A stretch of DNA of 64,000 nt from Chaetoceros tenuissimus (lineage: Eukaryota > Bacillariophyta > Thalassiosirophyceae > Chaetocerotales > Chaetocerotaceae). Under the pieces are notes generated by a model. That model ran no database searches. It saw only the letters and a program-made list of their open reading frames with translations, and had not been told where the DNA came from. A program made the position numbers and the translations under genes. Of the stretch, positions 52,688 to 62,574 are shown piece after piece. The stretch is from the NCBI GenBank assembly GCA_021927905.1, contig BLLK01000075.1, positions 558,001-622,000 on the forward strand, written 5' to 3'. The first letter of the stretch is position 1. Every line of letters starts with the position of its first letter.

Positions 52688-54046
52688 CTAAATATTAAGC
52701 AGTGCATCCACCAATGTGTTATCAATATTATCAATCGCCTTCATCATTTTAGCGCAAATATTGTCATCTTGTCCATCATTCCCCAAATATGCTCGTCTCT
52801 TTGTCAATAGTTTGAATAAATCCTCCCGTTTCTTCTCGAGCAATGGAATCTCTGATTCTTTATCCTGTTGATTATTATCACTAGTGATGCCTTGATTGGA
52901 AGTACTGTTAGCACAAGCATCACCTTTGGAAGGTGTTACTACTACATCTGTCCTAGATTTTTCATTCACACCTGTTGCATTGCTGCTAGGATTGGTCACA
53001 TCCCCTGCATTCCCGTTGACTTTGGATCCTTTTGGTACAGAGATACTTGGTTCCTCATCCTCTTCAGCTTGTTTGGAGTTGTCTATTTCCTGATTGCCAT
53101 GAGTTTGAAATTGAGTGTCAAACTCTTGATCTTCGTTATTATCGCCATCTTCTTCTTTACTATCATTGTTTGAGGAGTCCTTGCTTTTGGAAATATCTTC
53201 TTTGTCGGTAATACCATCGCTCCTGTCATCTTCTGTATTACTATTCTCTGTGGCTACAGCAATTTCGACGAGGGCATCGTCAGTGCTCACTCGGTTTGAA
53301 GCAACGATATTGGATTCATTTGCTTCTATTCTATTATTTGTATTCTCAATACTGTTATCCACGGCATTATGATTCTCGTCTGTCAGAACAACAATGCCAT
53401 TGTCATTGGAGTCATCAAGTCTCTGTCTCTTTGGAGCTGGTTCATCTACAGTATTTGTAGTCGGGCCTTGCTCTAAAGTTCTATTACCATTATCAGCAAC
53501 ATCTGTAGCACGATTTGCCATAATTACTTGCAATTCCACGATAGAACCAGGAATAGGTGCACGATCTTTGGCATCCTTGGCAAGTTCAAGATATGCAATT
53601 TCTTCACATGATTTCATGAAGGAACTAAAATACTTTTCTTTGGTTTCATAAAAATCTTGTAGGCGTTTATACAACTCTTTATGAATAGCATTGTCTCCAG
53701 TGTAGGATTGTAGATTTCTATAAATGGATTGCATTTTGTATCCCTTGAATGAGTACTTTGTTTTCTTTTCAATGTCTGGTGCGTTCAAAAATTTGGAACT
53801 TCCCCAAGGTCCCGATGGATGATAGAGGTCACAGTAAGCTCGCACCCAAGGTGAACGCTTCCGTTTGAATGGTGGATCTAAGCATTTGTATTTGTCGAGT
53901 GCAGGTAGAAGTGATGATAGTAGGTGTGCATTTGACTCGTCGTGAATGAGGTCTGGAATATTGGGGAATCTTTTTGTTGGACGGTCTATTTCAAATCCAC
54001 CAGAGCCGACTTGAGGAGGGGCATCATAGTTGCTTGCACTGGACAT
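52688..54046 (-). CDS. Orphan protein with acidic C-terminal half, copy 2
   Basis: 452 residues, paralog of the gene at 49085. Residues 1-190 differ at only a handful of positions and the DNA there is nearly identical, silent sites included. The acidic, Asn/Ser/Asp-rich middle has many replacements and gaps. The C-terminal helical segment (LEKKREDLFKLLTKRRAYL, then DNICAKMMKAIDNIDNTLV) is again conserved. Same orientation as copy 1. The start-codon context and upstream DNA differ between the copies. No family recognised. Confidence 0.7.
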   Translation of the reverse strand: MSSASNYDAPPQVGSGGFEIDRPTKRFPNIPDLIHDESNAHLLSSLLPALDKYKCLDPPFKRKRSPWVRAYCDLYHPSGPWGSSKFLNAPDIEKKTKYSFKGYKMQSIYRNLQSYTGDNAIHKELYKRLQDFYETKEKYFSSFMKSCEEIAYLELAKDAKDRAPIPGSIVELQVIMANRATDVADNGNRTLEQGPTTNTVDEPAPKRQRLDDSNDNGIVVLTDENHNAVDNSIENTNNRIEANESNIVASNRVSTDDALVEIAVATENSNTEDDRSDGITDKEDISKSKDSSNNDSKEEDGDNNEDQEFDTQFQTHGNQEIDNSKQAEEDEEPSISVPKGSKVNGNAGDVTNPSSNATGVNEKSRTDVVVTPSKGDACANSTSNQGITSDNNQQDKESEIPLLEKKREDLFKLLTKRRAYLGNDGQDDNICAKMMKAIDNIDNTLVDALLNI

Positions 54047-55009
54047 TCTTTTCTAATAATAGTCTGTGGAAAAAGTATACCACAAATGTTCTGTGTATCT
54101 TTATCTTTATCTATTTCATCCACGGTGGTTGAGGTAGCGTGAAGGTGTTGGCCACAAAACTCGCAGCAACACAGCGATAAGATTGCAAATCGTATCAAAG
54201 TACGTACATAGACCAATTCTTAGAACAAATGGACGATTCTTGTCACGATAAAAAATCTCTTTTCTTTTTTGATATTCATCCCTATACTTATCAAAAGATA
54301 TGCAAATTTGTTATGTATCTGATACATTTCTTTAGTGGAATAACAAGATGCATTTTTATACTATATACACAACAAACTTAATTCTTTCTCCCCTTCAAAC
54401 TTGAAAAGCTAAGTTACATTGATATAAAAACTGACATCTTGAAAATTGGCTATTTTGTTCTATTTGAGAAGCCCTTTCCATGTTTTTTGTTTCTTCCTCT
54501 TCCCTTTTCAATTATTTTCTTCACTTGGGGTTCTCTTTTCTAGTAGGGGAATATAGAATGTCGTTTGACAATTTAGGCAATCACAAACTAAACTTAAAGC
54601 TGGGTTTCCCATTTAGCTATATTTGATCGCTTGATTCGAAAAATATGCACAGTCTTGAAAAGGAAAACGCAGATATATGAGAAGTAATACCTGTCTTGAC
54701 GTTTGAATAACTTCGAGTGATATAATTATGAATGGAATATAGTCATTTCGCTAGGTCGAAGAGCGTAATGCGGGATAATCTGTAATATAATGCACTTGTG
54801 AAAAATGGGATCTGATCTATTTTCATTCAATCTGAATCTAAAAAGCATAGAGAAACCCAGAATTCATTTCATTTTTACGACTTTCCCCTCGATCCGAACA
54901 CTATGAATCAAGAAGGCTTCTGCTTGCAACAACTTCCTGATCTTAAAACGCTTGCTTCTTCTCAAAATATCTTGCTGATCTGAGCTTTGAAAGCCTTCAT
55001 TTGTTGAAT
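54047..55009. other. Long spacer upstream of orphan copy 2 and of the secreted protein gene
   Basis: About 960 bp between divergent genes. CCACGGTGG near 54120 is the only shared motif seen. AT-rich, no coding pattern or RNA gene. Confidence 0.35.
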
Positions 55010-57343
55010 ATGAAGATTACTTCGAAAAGTCTATGGCTCTTACTATTGCGAGGCCAAAGTGTGGTGAGTCCACGCATGAGTTTAACTTTCTGTATATGAG
55101 TTTGGAAGCTGGATGTTCTCTCTCATGTACATACTAATCAAACGATCCCATAGGTTCTCGAAGCTAAATCTCAATTGCTTTCGTCTGAGACTTCTTCCGC
55201 TACTACTCTTGACGAACATTCATTCCACAGAAATCTCTCTGGATGGCTTGATGCCTCTAAAACATATTACCAAGGCAATAGTGGGAGTGCGGCTTATGAA
55301 CAGTTGTCAGATGGAACTGATAGATGGTGTAAATGGAACAATAATATTCACGGCTATCATGTCGTAAACGATGGACAGTGCTCTCAAGCTGCTATAGCTG
55401 CTGGCATAACGTATGCAACTTCACAGAACAGTAATACTAGACCAACAGGATGTTACTACAAAGACAAAAGCACAGACAAACATATATTTTGGAATACTGG
55501 TTCATCTAACAGTTCTAATTGGAATTTAACAGAAGATTGGAAAGCTGTCTGCTTGGTATCGACTCCAAGCCAAACATCAGTAAGTGTTTCAAGAACTCAA
55601 AACCTTTTGATAACATAACATTCTTGGTTTTCTGATTAGCTTATGATTTCTCTTTTCTTCTTTCAGCCGACACCAAGTCCAACAAAAGAGCCAACCCCAG
55701 AAGTACGTATCATCTATATCTTGGAGGATTTGAGTCTCGTTGCATGATGAAATAGAGTTCAATTCCCTTTCATATCGACATATACTTTTGACAAAGTTGC
55801 TAATTATTCATTTTCGTTCTCTAGCCGACACCTGGACCCACACCTGGACCAACAAAAGAGCCAACCCCAGAAGTACGTAATCTTTGATTGGAAATATGAG
55901 TATCTGTGCTGCCTTATTTTGATTGTCAACTTATACATGTCTACTCTTTTCTCTCTGTTTCAATAGCCCACAAAGGCTCCAACTGCATTTGTCCCTGCCC
56001 CTGTCCCTGCACCTGTCTCTGCACCTGTCTCTGCACCAGTTCCAACTCCTCAAATTCCAGTCTCTGTACCAGTCTCTGTACCAGTCTCTGTACCAGTCTC
56101 TGTACCTGTCTCTGTACCTGTCTCTGCACCAGTAGCTGCACCAGTAGCTGCACCAGTTCCAACTCCTCAAATTCCAGTCTCTGTACCAGTCTCTGTACCT
56201 GTCTCTGTACCTGTCCCTGCACCAGTAGCTGCACCAGTGACGCTTCCGCCAACTACTTCCACAACAACACACCCAACAGATCCCCTTGGAGCTTTTGTCC
56301 CAGATTGCGGACTAGATGACTCAGACTTTGAGTTTGATCTTTTAAATTTTGACAAAAAAGAGAGTTGCGAGTGGATCCGTAAAAACTCCAACAAAATTGA
56401 TATTCGGCGTAAAACATATTGCTACGAGGATGATTGCAGTGCAACTGAGATTGGAGAAGCGTGTCCTGAGGCTTGTGGACTATGTGATGATTCTTATAGC
56501 TGCAAAACTCCTTCACCAACCCAAGCTCCAACCACTAGCGTAGGAGGTTTTGTTCCTGATGACAACTGTGAAGACCTACAAGACTTCACATTTCCTCTAC
56601 TCATTGCACCTGATCCCCTTAACGATGCTCACAGAAGAGACTGTGCTTGGCTAACCAAAAATTCCGACAAAAAACAAACACGTTTGGATAACTATTGTGG
56701 TTTAACTCATGTGAATAGTGCGTGTAGACAGTCCTGCGGAAGGTGCGAAGTCGAAGATGACGAAGGTAAAGTCTTTGACCGCTTGAAACTAGACGAAAAT
56801 GGTAATACAGTTCGCCTTGAATGCTCTTGGCTAACAAGGAATAACGACAAAGACATAAACGAGGAGCGCAAAGGTAATTATTGCTTTGCCGACGACGTAT
56901 GTGAAACTGCATCTAGTGTGGGTGATAGTTGTCCAGTAGCGTGTGGGTTCTCGACAGGTAGCAATGCCAAGAGACCATGTCCAGTGAAACTAGAGCCGGT
57001 TCTGCCTCCAGTTGAGGCAGGTTCACCTCCTTCTCCTTCAGGAGGAAAGGGGATGAGTAAAGGTTCTGGGTATTCGCCAAGCAAAGGCTATCCTACCACA
57101 GCTCAAAGTGCAAGCTCTCCGGCAACAAGTCCAAGCAAAGGCTATCCTACCACAGCTCAAAGTGTAAGCTCTCCAGCTACAAGTCCAAGCAAGGGATATC
57201 CTACCACAACTCAAAGTGCAAGTAGTGGTAAAGGCATGTCAAAGGGTAAGGGAACCTACGCTCCAGCAAGTAGTGGTAAAGGAAATTCAAAGGGATACAC
57301 CATAGGTCTACGAAAGATGCTTCGCAAGACAAAATACAATTAG
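55010..57343 (+). CDS. Secreted Pro/Val- and Ser-Lys-Gly-rich protein, five exons
   Basis: Exons 55010-55063, 55154-55579, 55667-55702, 55825-55872 and 55967-57343, all phase 0 with GT-AG introns, give 646 residues. A short signal-like start (MKITSKSLWLLLLRG) is followed by a Cys-containing domain (about 40-150, GWLDASKTYYQG...CYYKDKSTD). Two micro-exons encode the PTPSPTKEPTPE type of spacer. Next come a long PVSVPVSAPV repeat and three Cys-rich modules (CEWIRKNSNK.....CP.ACG.C) that resemble ShK-like toxin-fold domains. The tail has PSKGYPTTAQSASS repeats and SGKGMSKGKG. It is probably extracellular or cell-wall bound. A link to silica or wall building is only inferred from the Ser/Lys-rich tail. 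Confidence 0.75.
55934..56232. repeat. Coding minisatellite (PVSVPV / PVSAPV units)
   Basis: 12-bp units of the type CCTGTCTCTGTA/GCA are nested in a longer duplication of about 120 bp that begins CCAGTTCCAACTCCTCAAAT and occurs twice (about 56036 and 56153). Confidence 0.75.
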
Positions 57344-57678
57344 CTTGATTCGCACTTTGAGTATTTTCATTAGTTTCATATTTTGCACATGAACAAATAA
57401 AAGCTTCCTAAACAAAAATGAAAAAGATACATATTGAGAGATGATTCATGATTGTATAAATGAGAAATAGTAATCACATTTATTTCTACGTACATATTTC
57501 TCTTCATATTATTGCGTGCTCTATTACATTGACTCGACTACTATCCCGTGTTTGCAAACAGATCATCAGTAAAGCATAATCGTTTCCCCTTGAACTATTC
57601 ATACAAATGGCAGCAACCTATTCGAAACCTCTTGTTGCAAATGTCTACTTGCACTTTTTCTCTCCTTTCATTTCCTCT
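57344..57678. other. Spacer between convergent genes
   Basis: 3' flanks of the secreted protein and the CENP-S-like genes; AT-rich, AATAAA near 57397. Nothing else seen. Confidence 0.4.
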
Positions 57679-58467
57679 CTAGTCTGAATCTAATTCAATA
57701 GCATTCAAAGAATTCGTTTTAGCCTTCATAACACTCTCATGCCCTTTTTTACTCTTTTCAAGCTGTTTCATAAAGTCGTCATCATCGGAATCTGAATCAT
57801 TCTTACAACTCATTTTCAATCTCGAAGATTTAATCTGCTCACTCCGCTTTGTCAATGCATCCTCCTCATCGCTACTATCTGAAGAAGAGTCAACGTCAAC
57901 TTGCATATCAAATGATATATCACTCTCGGATGATTTCCTAACTGCAAAATCAATCTCATCATCATCATCATCGCTATTATCTAAATCACTCGCATGCTTG
58001 GCTACATCATGATTCATGTCATTCCCATGATTGACATTTTTCGTAATCTGATCCATAAATTGCATACCCTCACCCATACGAATTTCCATCATCCTTTCTT
58101 CCTGTTGATTCTGTAAATGATTATTCAACTTTTGTAACATGTTGTCATTCCTCCTCAGACATAACTTGACATCGTCCAAAGTGATAGTTTTCCGATTCGC
58201 ATGTTTGGAAAAAGCGACTAAATCTCTCGAGAGTAATTGCGAATATTCAAAAGTAAGTTGTGTCAATGCTTCCATTCCCTTTTTAGAAATGATTTTCTTT
58301 TGAGAATGGGATTGGGCAGTGAGTGAAATTGAGAGGGGATTGTTGCTGTTGGGGTTGCACATGTTTCCAATGGCGTTGTGGAGTGCTTCATGTGCTTCTT
58401 TTGTGTCGTGTTGGTTTGATGAGGAAGTGACTGAGTCATTGTCGTTGTCAGAGTAGTTAGAGTTCAT
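57679..58467 (-). CDS. CENP-S / MHF1-like histone-fold protein
   Basis: 262 residues. Residues 57-112 are a histone fold with the CENP-S (MHF1/APITD1) pattern: ISKKGMEALTQLTFEYSQLLSRDL, AFSKHANRKTITLDDVKLCLRRND. CENP-S pairs with CENP-X and acts at the kinetochore and, with FANCM-type helicases, in replication-fork repair. Family members are usually about 100-140 residues. This one has a Ser/Asn-rich N-terminus and a long acidic tail (SDDDDDE, SSSDSSDEED, DSDSDDDDF), which is unusual but common in diatom nuclear proteins. No CENP-X partner in the window. Confidence 0.75.
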   Translation of the reverse strand: MNSNYSDNDNDSVTSSSNQHDTKEAHEALHNAIGNMCNPNSNNPLSISLTAQSHSQKKIISKKGMEALTQLTFEYSQLLSRDLVAFSKHANRKTITLDDVKLCLRRNDNMLQKLNNHLQNQQEERMMEIRMGEGMQFMDQITKNVNHGNDMNHDVAKHASDLDNSDDDDDEIDFAVRKSSESDISFDMQVDVDSSSDSSDEEDALTKRSEQIKSSRLKMSCKNDSDSDDDDFMKQLEKSKKGHESVMKAKTNSLNAIELDSD

Positions 58468-59340
58468 TCTGATGGTTACTATTGAAGTTTATGTAATGAT
58501 TAGGTTTGTTTGTGGAGGAGAATTGTATTGTTAGACTGCGTGCTATGTGCTATCACAAGGTGCTATGTTGCTGTTTTTATCCAATGCGTGCTGCACCCTG
58601 CAGTAGTCGGATATATGGTAGATTTTGGTCGGATCTCTACTGTCCTTCTACTAAATTTCCATTTTCAATATTTTCATTTTTTCCCTTTTTTCCCGAATAA
58701 AGCTATTAGAAAGAAAGTAGAATACTCGTAGAGATGATTCTCCAAATGAATCATTCGAACTATGAATAATAATACCGATAGAGCAATTAGATTTTCTATT
58801 TTAAAAAAGATTGCGAAGTCAGCTTTTCATCCTCATTCGCTCTCTTATCTCCTTGCTTCCGATCAAGAAGCCATATTCCTTCTACTAAAACATAACCTAT
58901 GTAACTCACCTCATTCACATTCATGAAATATAAATTCTCCTTTTCAATGCTGTGTAGCATCAATGATCTTTGACTACTACTGATACTAAATGAAGGAAAT
59001 CCATTACTAACTAACAGCATACAGTAGCTAGTAGTAAACACACCTGCTAATGATAGTCAAGAAAGCTGCACTTCAAAGTTTGCATTTCGAAGTGAGTTCT
59101 TCCGTGTTAGGAATAAATAATCATGAAACAACTATGGAAAAGACTGATACAACCAAAGTCTCGTTGTCGTAGGGCCAAGTTGTCGTTCAAAAAGCATTTT
59201 TAAATATCTGCAAGAAATCTATAAACAGATATTTCTCCAAAATATGCTGTCTTATAGAATCAAGCAAGCCGTATGTCCGATGATTAATTCAATCAGGATC
59301 TGAAGCCTTCCCTTGTTACCAAATCGCTTTCTCTTTTTGG
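58468..59340. other. Long spacer upstream of the CENP-S-like gene
   Basis: AT-rich. The phrase GTGCTAT recurs (58543-58565). No supported gene or RNA; short frames here lack domains. Confidence 0.35.
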
Positions 59341-59810
59341 AGGAAAAATTCTTGAATCGAATCAAAGTGGCACTGGTTCGAAAGAAAAAAAAGAGCTCTC
59401 TTGTTGCAATCACATTCCTTCAATTAGAATGAGACTGGGACCTTATCTATTGTCCAGCCGTATCTTTTTATTTCATGTAAGATATGAAGGCTTTCCCTTT
59501 TCGCAGGAAAAATTCTTGAATCGAATCAAAGTGGCACTGGTTCGAAAAAAAAAAGAGCTCTCTTGTTGCAATCACATTCCTTCAATTAGAATGAGACTGG
59601 GACCTTATCTATTGTCCAGCCGTATCTTTTTATTTCTTGTATTTAAGATATGAAGGCTTTCCCTTTTCGCAGGAAAAATTCTTGAATCGAATCAAAGTGG
59701 TACTGATCATCACAAAAATATCTCTCTCTTGCTTCCATCCACTGAATTCACATTCTTTTAATTAGAATAAAGCTACGACCTTATCTATTGTCCAGCCGTA
59801 TCTTTTTTTC
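59341..59810. repeat. Three tandem units of about 165 bp that include the HSF-like gene's 3' end
   Basis: Units start at 59341, 59505 and 59671 with AGGAAAAATTCTTGAATCGA and each contain GACCTTATCTATTGTCCAGC. The third unit runs into the last codons of the HSF-like gene, so the other two are copies of its 3' end and flank. The first two are nearly identical; the third is more diverged. Confidence 0.8.
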
Positions 59811-60555
59811 TTCTCGTTTTACTTCTAACGAAGTCCATAAACTGTTCCATTTCTTCCGATTCTCCTTGAGATAATGGTGGTTGAAAACCGGTCGGGAACG
59901 GCTGTAGATGCCTCCATTGCGACTCATTTTCATCTGATAGGAGTTGTTCAAGATCTAGATTGTCATATGTTTGTCCGTTGTTATCAGTTTCTGATTGATT
60001 TGTGTTGCGAGCATCAAAAGTTTGCAAAAGAAGAGGGTTAATAGGAACCGTCGCTTCTTGGTTTGTTGTGCAAGTACTGAGTGGAACGTGGCTTGAGTTG
60101 ATGCTTGGGTTTACATCTGTAAATGATCCAGAGGTTGCAAGAGCTACAACAGACGAAGACTGATTGCTACTCCTCGAACTTGTATCCTTATTCGAAGAAG
60201 ACGAGAATAGCAAATCGAAAAGTTCATCATCTGACTCAGGTGTCGTAAGTCGATGCTGCTCTGAAGGTGGCATCGCTTTCATACGTTCAAAGACTGGCTC
60301 CTTAATGTCTGGTATAGATCTAGATGCCTCATTGCGTTGAATCAGTCGACATAGGTAATCTTTGCTCCGTAGAAACTTTTCATGATAATATGATCCATTC
60401 TCTTCTCTGTTGATTGTCTTCAAGTGAGGCTCTTTTAGGTCGATGTACTTGAGGACGAGAAATAGCTTCACAGGAAAGACAAGACCTTTTCGACCAGGAC
60501 CAGTTCTCTTCACAAATACATCAGTATGACCAGCATAGTCAGTGTATGTCGCCAT
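59785..60555 (-). CDS. Heat-shock-factor-like protein lacking the central part of its DNA-binding domain
   Basis: 256 residues from the Met at 60555; I chose it because the inverted copy at 61202 has a matching start. Residues 24-48 (GLVFPVKLFLVLKYIDLKEPHLKTI) are the first helix of an HSF DNA-binding domain as in diatom HSFs. Directly after comes NREENGSYYHEKFLRSKDYLCRLIQR, the end of the same domain. The roughly 50 residues between, normally holding the turn and recognition helix, are absent and the frame is kept. A Ser/Asn-rich regulatory-looking part and an acidic end (DLEQLLSDENES, ESEEMEQFMDFV) follow. It may act as a non-binding regulator or be decaying. Confidence 0.7.
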   Translation of the reverse strand: MATYTDYAGHTDVFVKRTGPGRKGLVFPVKLFLVLKYIDLKEPHLKTINREENGSYYHEKFLRSKDYLCRLIQRNEASRSIPDIKEPVFERMKAMPPSEQHRLTTPESDDELFDLLFSSSSNKDTSSRSSNQSSSVVALATSGSFTDVNPSINSSHVPLSTCTTNQEATVPINPLLLQTFDARNTNQSETDNNGQTYDNLDLEQLLSDENESQWRHLQPFPTGFQPPLSQGESEEMEQFMDFVRSKTRRKKDTAGQ

Positions 60556-61201
60556 GATAGTGTTATGGATAAAGAAAGGCATGAAATGAAATACAAAGTT
60601 GACGAGAATCAAGGTGGGAAGTGGGAAGTGGGAGGTGTTCATGTGACCCTCCGCAGGAGACGGCCATTCCTACAATATTCGTTCCGAAGATGATATCTTT
60701 CATTTTTGTACTTTCTCTCAGGTGCGGTAAATACGTAGTTTCTCATTATCAAGAAGATTATTTGTCTTTAACACTTATATAGATAATATTTGAGCATTTG
60801 AGCTTTGTAAGATGATTATCTAATTTACTTTTGATGGAAAGATAAGCGTTTGTACAGAGCATAAGAAGAATGTCAAGACAGGTTGAAGCATCATGTGCTA
60901 CGTAAAAACCACCTCAGAGAAGGCAAGCTTCCTCCGAATGCACTGCGTACGTAGATCTATTGCTGTATTCGTCTTGTAAAAAGAACAACAGTCGTGAATA
61001 TACCAAATTAGCGAGTTGAAGTTTGAAAAGCTTCGGTTTCTTCGGAAGGAATACGTAGAAAACAGCGGAGTAAGTGCTACGCTGCATTACAACAAAAACT
61101 TTTTCCTCTGATCTCTATCCGCAAAAACCTACGTATTAGCCAACTTAATCTGGAAATGATCGCTATTATTACTCAAAATCATATTATACACGCAGAATAA
61201 T
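60556..61201. other. Spacer between head-to-head HSF copies
   Basis: 646 bp. I see no clear inverted similarity extending from the two coding starts, nor any gene. Confidence 0.35.
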
Positions 61202-61440
61202 ATGCCAGGATCCTACACTGACTATGCTGATCATACTGATGTATTTGTGAAGAGAACTGGCCCTGGTCGAAAAGGTCTTGTCTTTCCTGTGAAGCTATTT
61301 CTTCTCCTCAAGTAGGCCTACATCGACCTAAAAGAGCCTCACTTGAAGACAATCATCTCATGGAATCATCACGGGAGGAGCTTCAAGATACATGATCACA
61401 AACAGTTCCGACAAATCATTATGCCTCGCTTCTAGTCTAG
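61202..61440 (+). pseudogene. Partial HSF DNA-binding domain, inverted copy
   Basis: Reads MPGSYTDYADHTDVFVKRTG and GLVFPVKLFLLLK, then an in-frame TAG within an apparent six-base insertion (near 61314), then YIDLKEPHLKTIISWNHHG and RSFKIHDHKQFRQIIMPRF before a stop at 61438. It keeps the part of the domain that the gene at 59785 has lost, but has no recognition helix end, wing or C-terminal region. A pseudogene in opposite orientation to its sister. Confidence 0.8.
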
Positions 61441-62574
61441 CGATCTATCTCCTAAATACATTCAATCCATGTGCGCAGCCAAAATGAATATTTCTTTCAT
61501 TTTGTTGAAAAGAAAACGATTTTTACTAAAATATTTCGGAGCACACAATCACGGCCATCACAAGCTGTACGTCTTCCTTTTCACGCCGTTCTCTTTTCAA
61601 ATGTTGATTGCAAATAATTAGCGCAAAAAAGCACCAATCTGCTGTTCAAAACAGTCAACTCGACTCTACCTTGAGATCCTTGAATAATGCTATGTTTCTT
61701 TGAAAATAGGAACTGACCCAGATTCAATTTGATGATGAAAAAGTTTCTCTGAAAAGTAGCACTGAAAAAGACAAATTCAGTGCAGTCATTTCAAATTGCA
61801 TTTACTATCTCTCAACAAGGGAAAATTTTTAATGGTTGAAGAGAAAATTGTTCATTATGTCATCATGGATAGAGGCATTTGTATTGGCTATTGATTTTAG
61901 TCTAAGTAGGACTACGTACGTTGTTAGATTGGATTCTTCTTCATATATTCATATCACTTGAATCGCTCATTCACTCAACTTTTGCAAAATTATTTTATTG
62001 AAAAGAATCAGCCACGCATTACACTTTCGCTTGCCGAAATGTGTAAGCGTGGCATAGCCCAACAAATACAAAAAATGTGCGATTCCTTCTCACCTTTTTT
62101 GCATTTTGAGCAAGTGCGAAGCACACCAGTGATAATACAAAACTTTTTTTAATTAAAACAAGCTTTTATTATTTACATGTTGAGATTTCAAACACCAAAC
62201 CAGGAGGAGACCGTGCTAGGAAGTAGGTTTTCATGCTGATAAAACTCAAATGGATTTCGAAAAGTGATAATGAAAATCCAATACAACAAGTTGTGTAACC
62301 TATTTTGTGAACCTTCTACTGAAATACGTGGTATTTCCTCATCTAGCAAAGTCAGCTACCTCGTCATATACGACACTTTTTTCTTGATTACGTCTATATT
62401 ATTATGAAATAGAAGCATTGGTATAAAATAGTAGGTACACGCGAATGAAAAAATCATGCGTTGTGAGAAAAGAGAAAAAGCTCTCATCTTTCTTCTTCCT
62501 TTGCTTATCTCCTTTCTTTCTTCACATTAATAGATCTTTTCATTCTTTCCTTGACTTAAATTTAGTGCCTAAAA
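61441..62574. other. Long spacer upstream of the channel-like gene
   Basis: About 1.1 kb, AT-rich, containing the hairpin at 62011. A short frame at 61958-62152 has no domain. The last 150 bp are pyrimidine-rich (TTTCTTCTTCCTTTGC) before the start codon. Confidence 0.35.
62011..62053. repeat. Hairpin of about 19 bp
   Basis: GCCACGCATTACACTTTCG pairs with CGAAATGTGTAAGCGTGGC around a five-base loop, with a few mismatches. It could be a foldback relic or a structured RNA; no more can be said. Confidence 0.55.

Noticed and set aside
55931-56319. Cys-Thr-Ser and Arg-Asp-Trp repeat proteins in other frames
   Set aside because: They are alternate-frame readings of the Pro-Val minisatellite in the secreted protein; only the Pro-Val frame joins the conserved exons in phase.
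59371-59400. GGTTCGAA stretch as a tRNA T-arm
   Set aside because: No matching acceptor stem or anticodon arm nearby; it is part of the 165-bp repeat.
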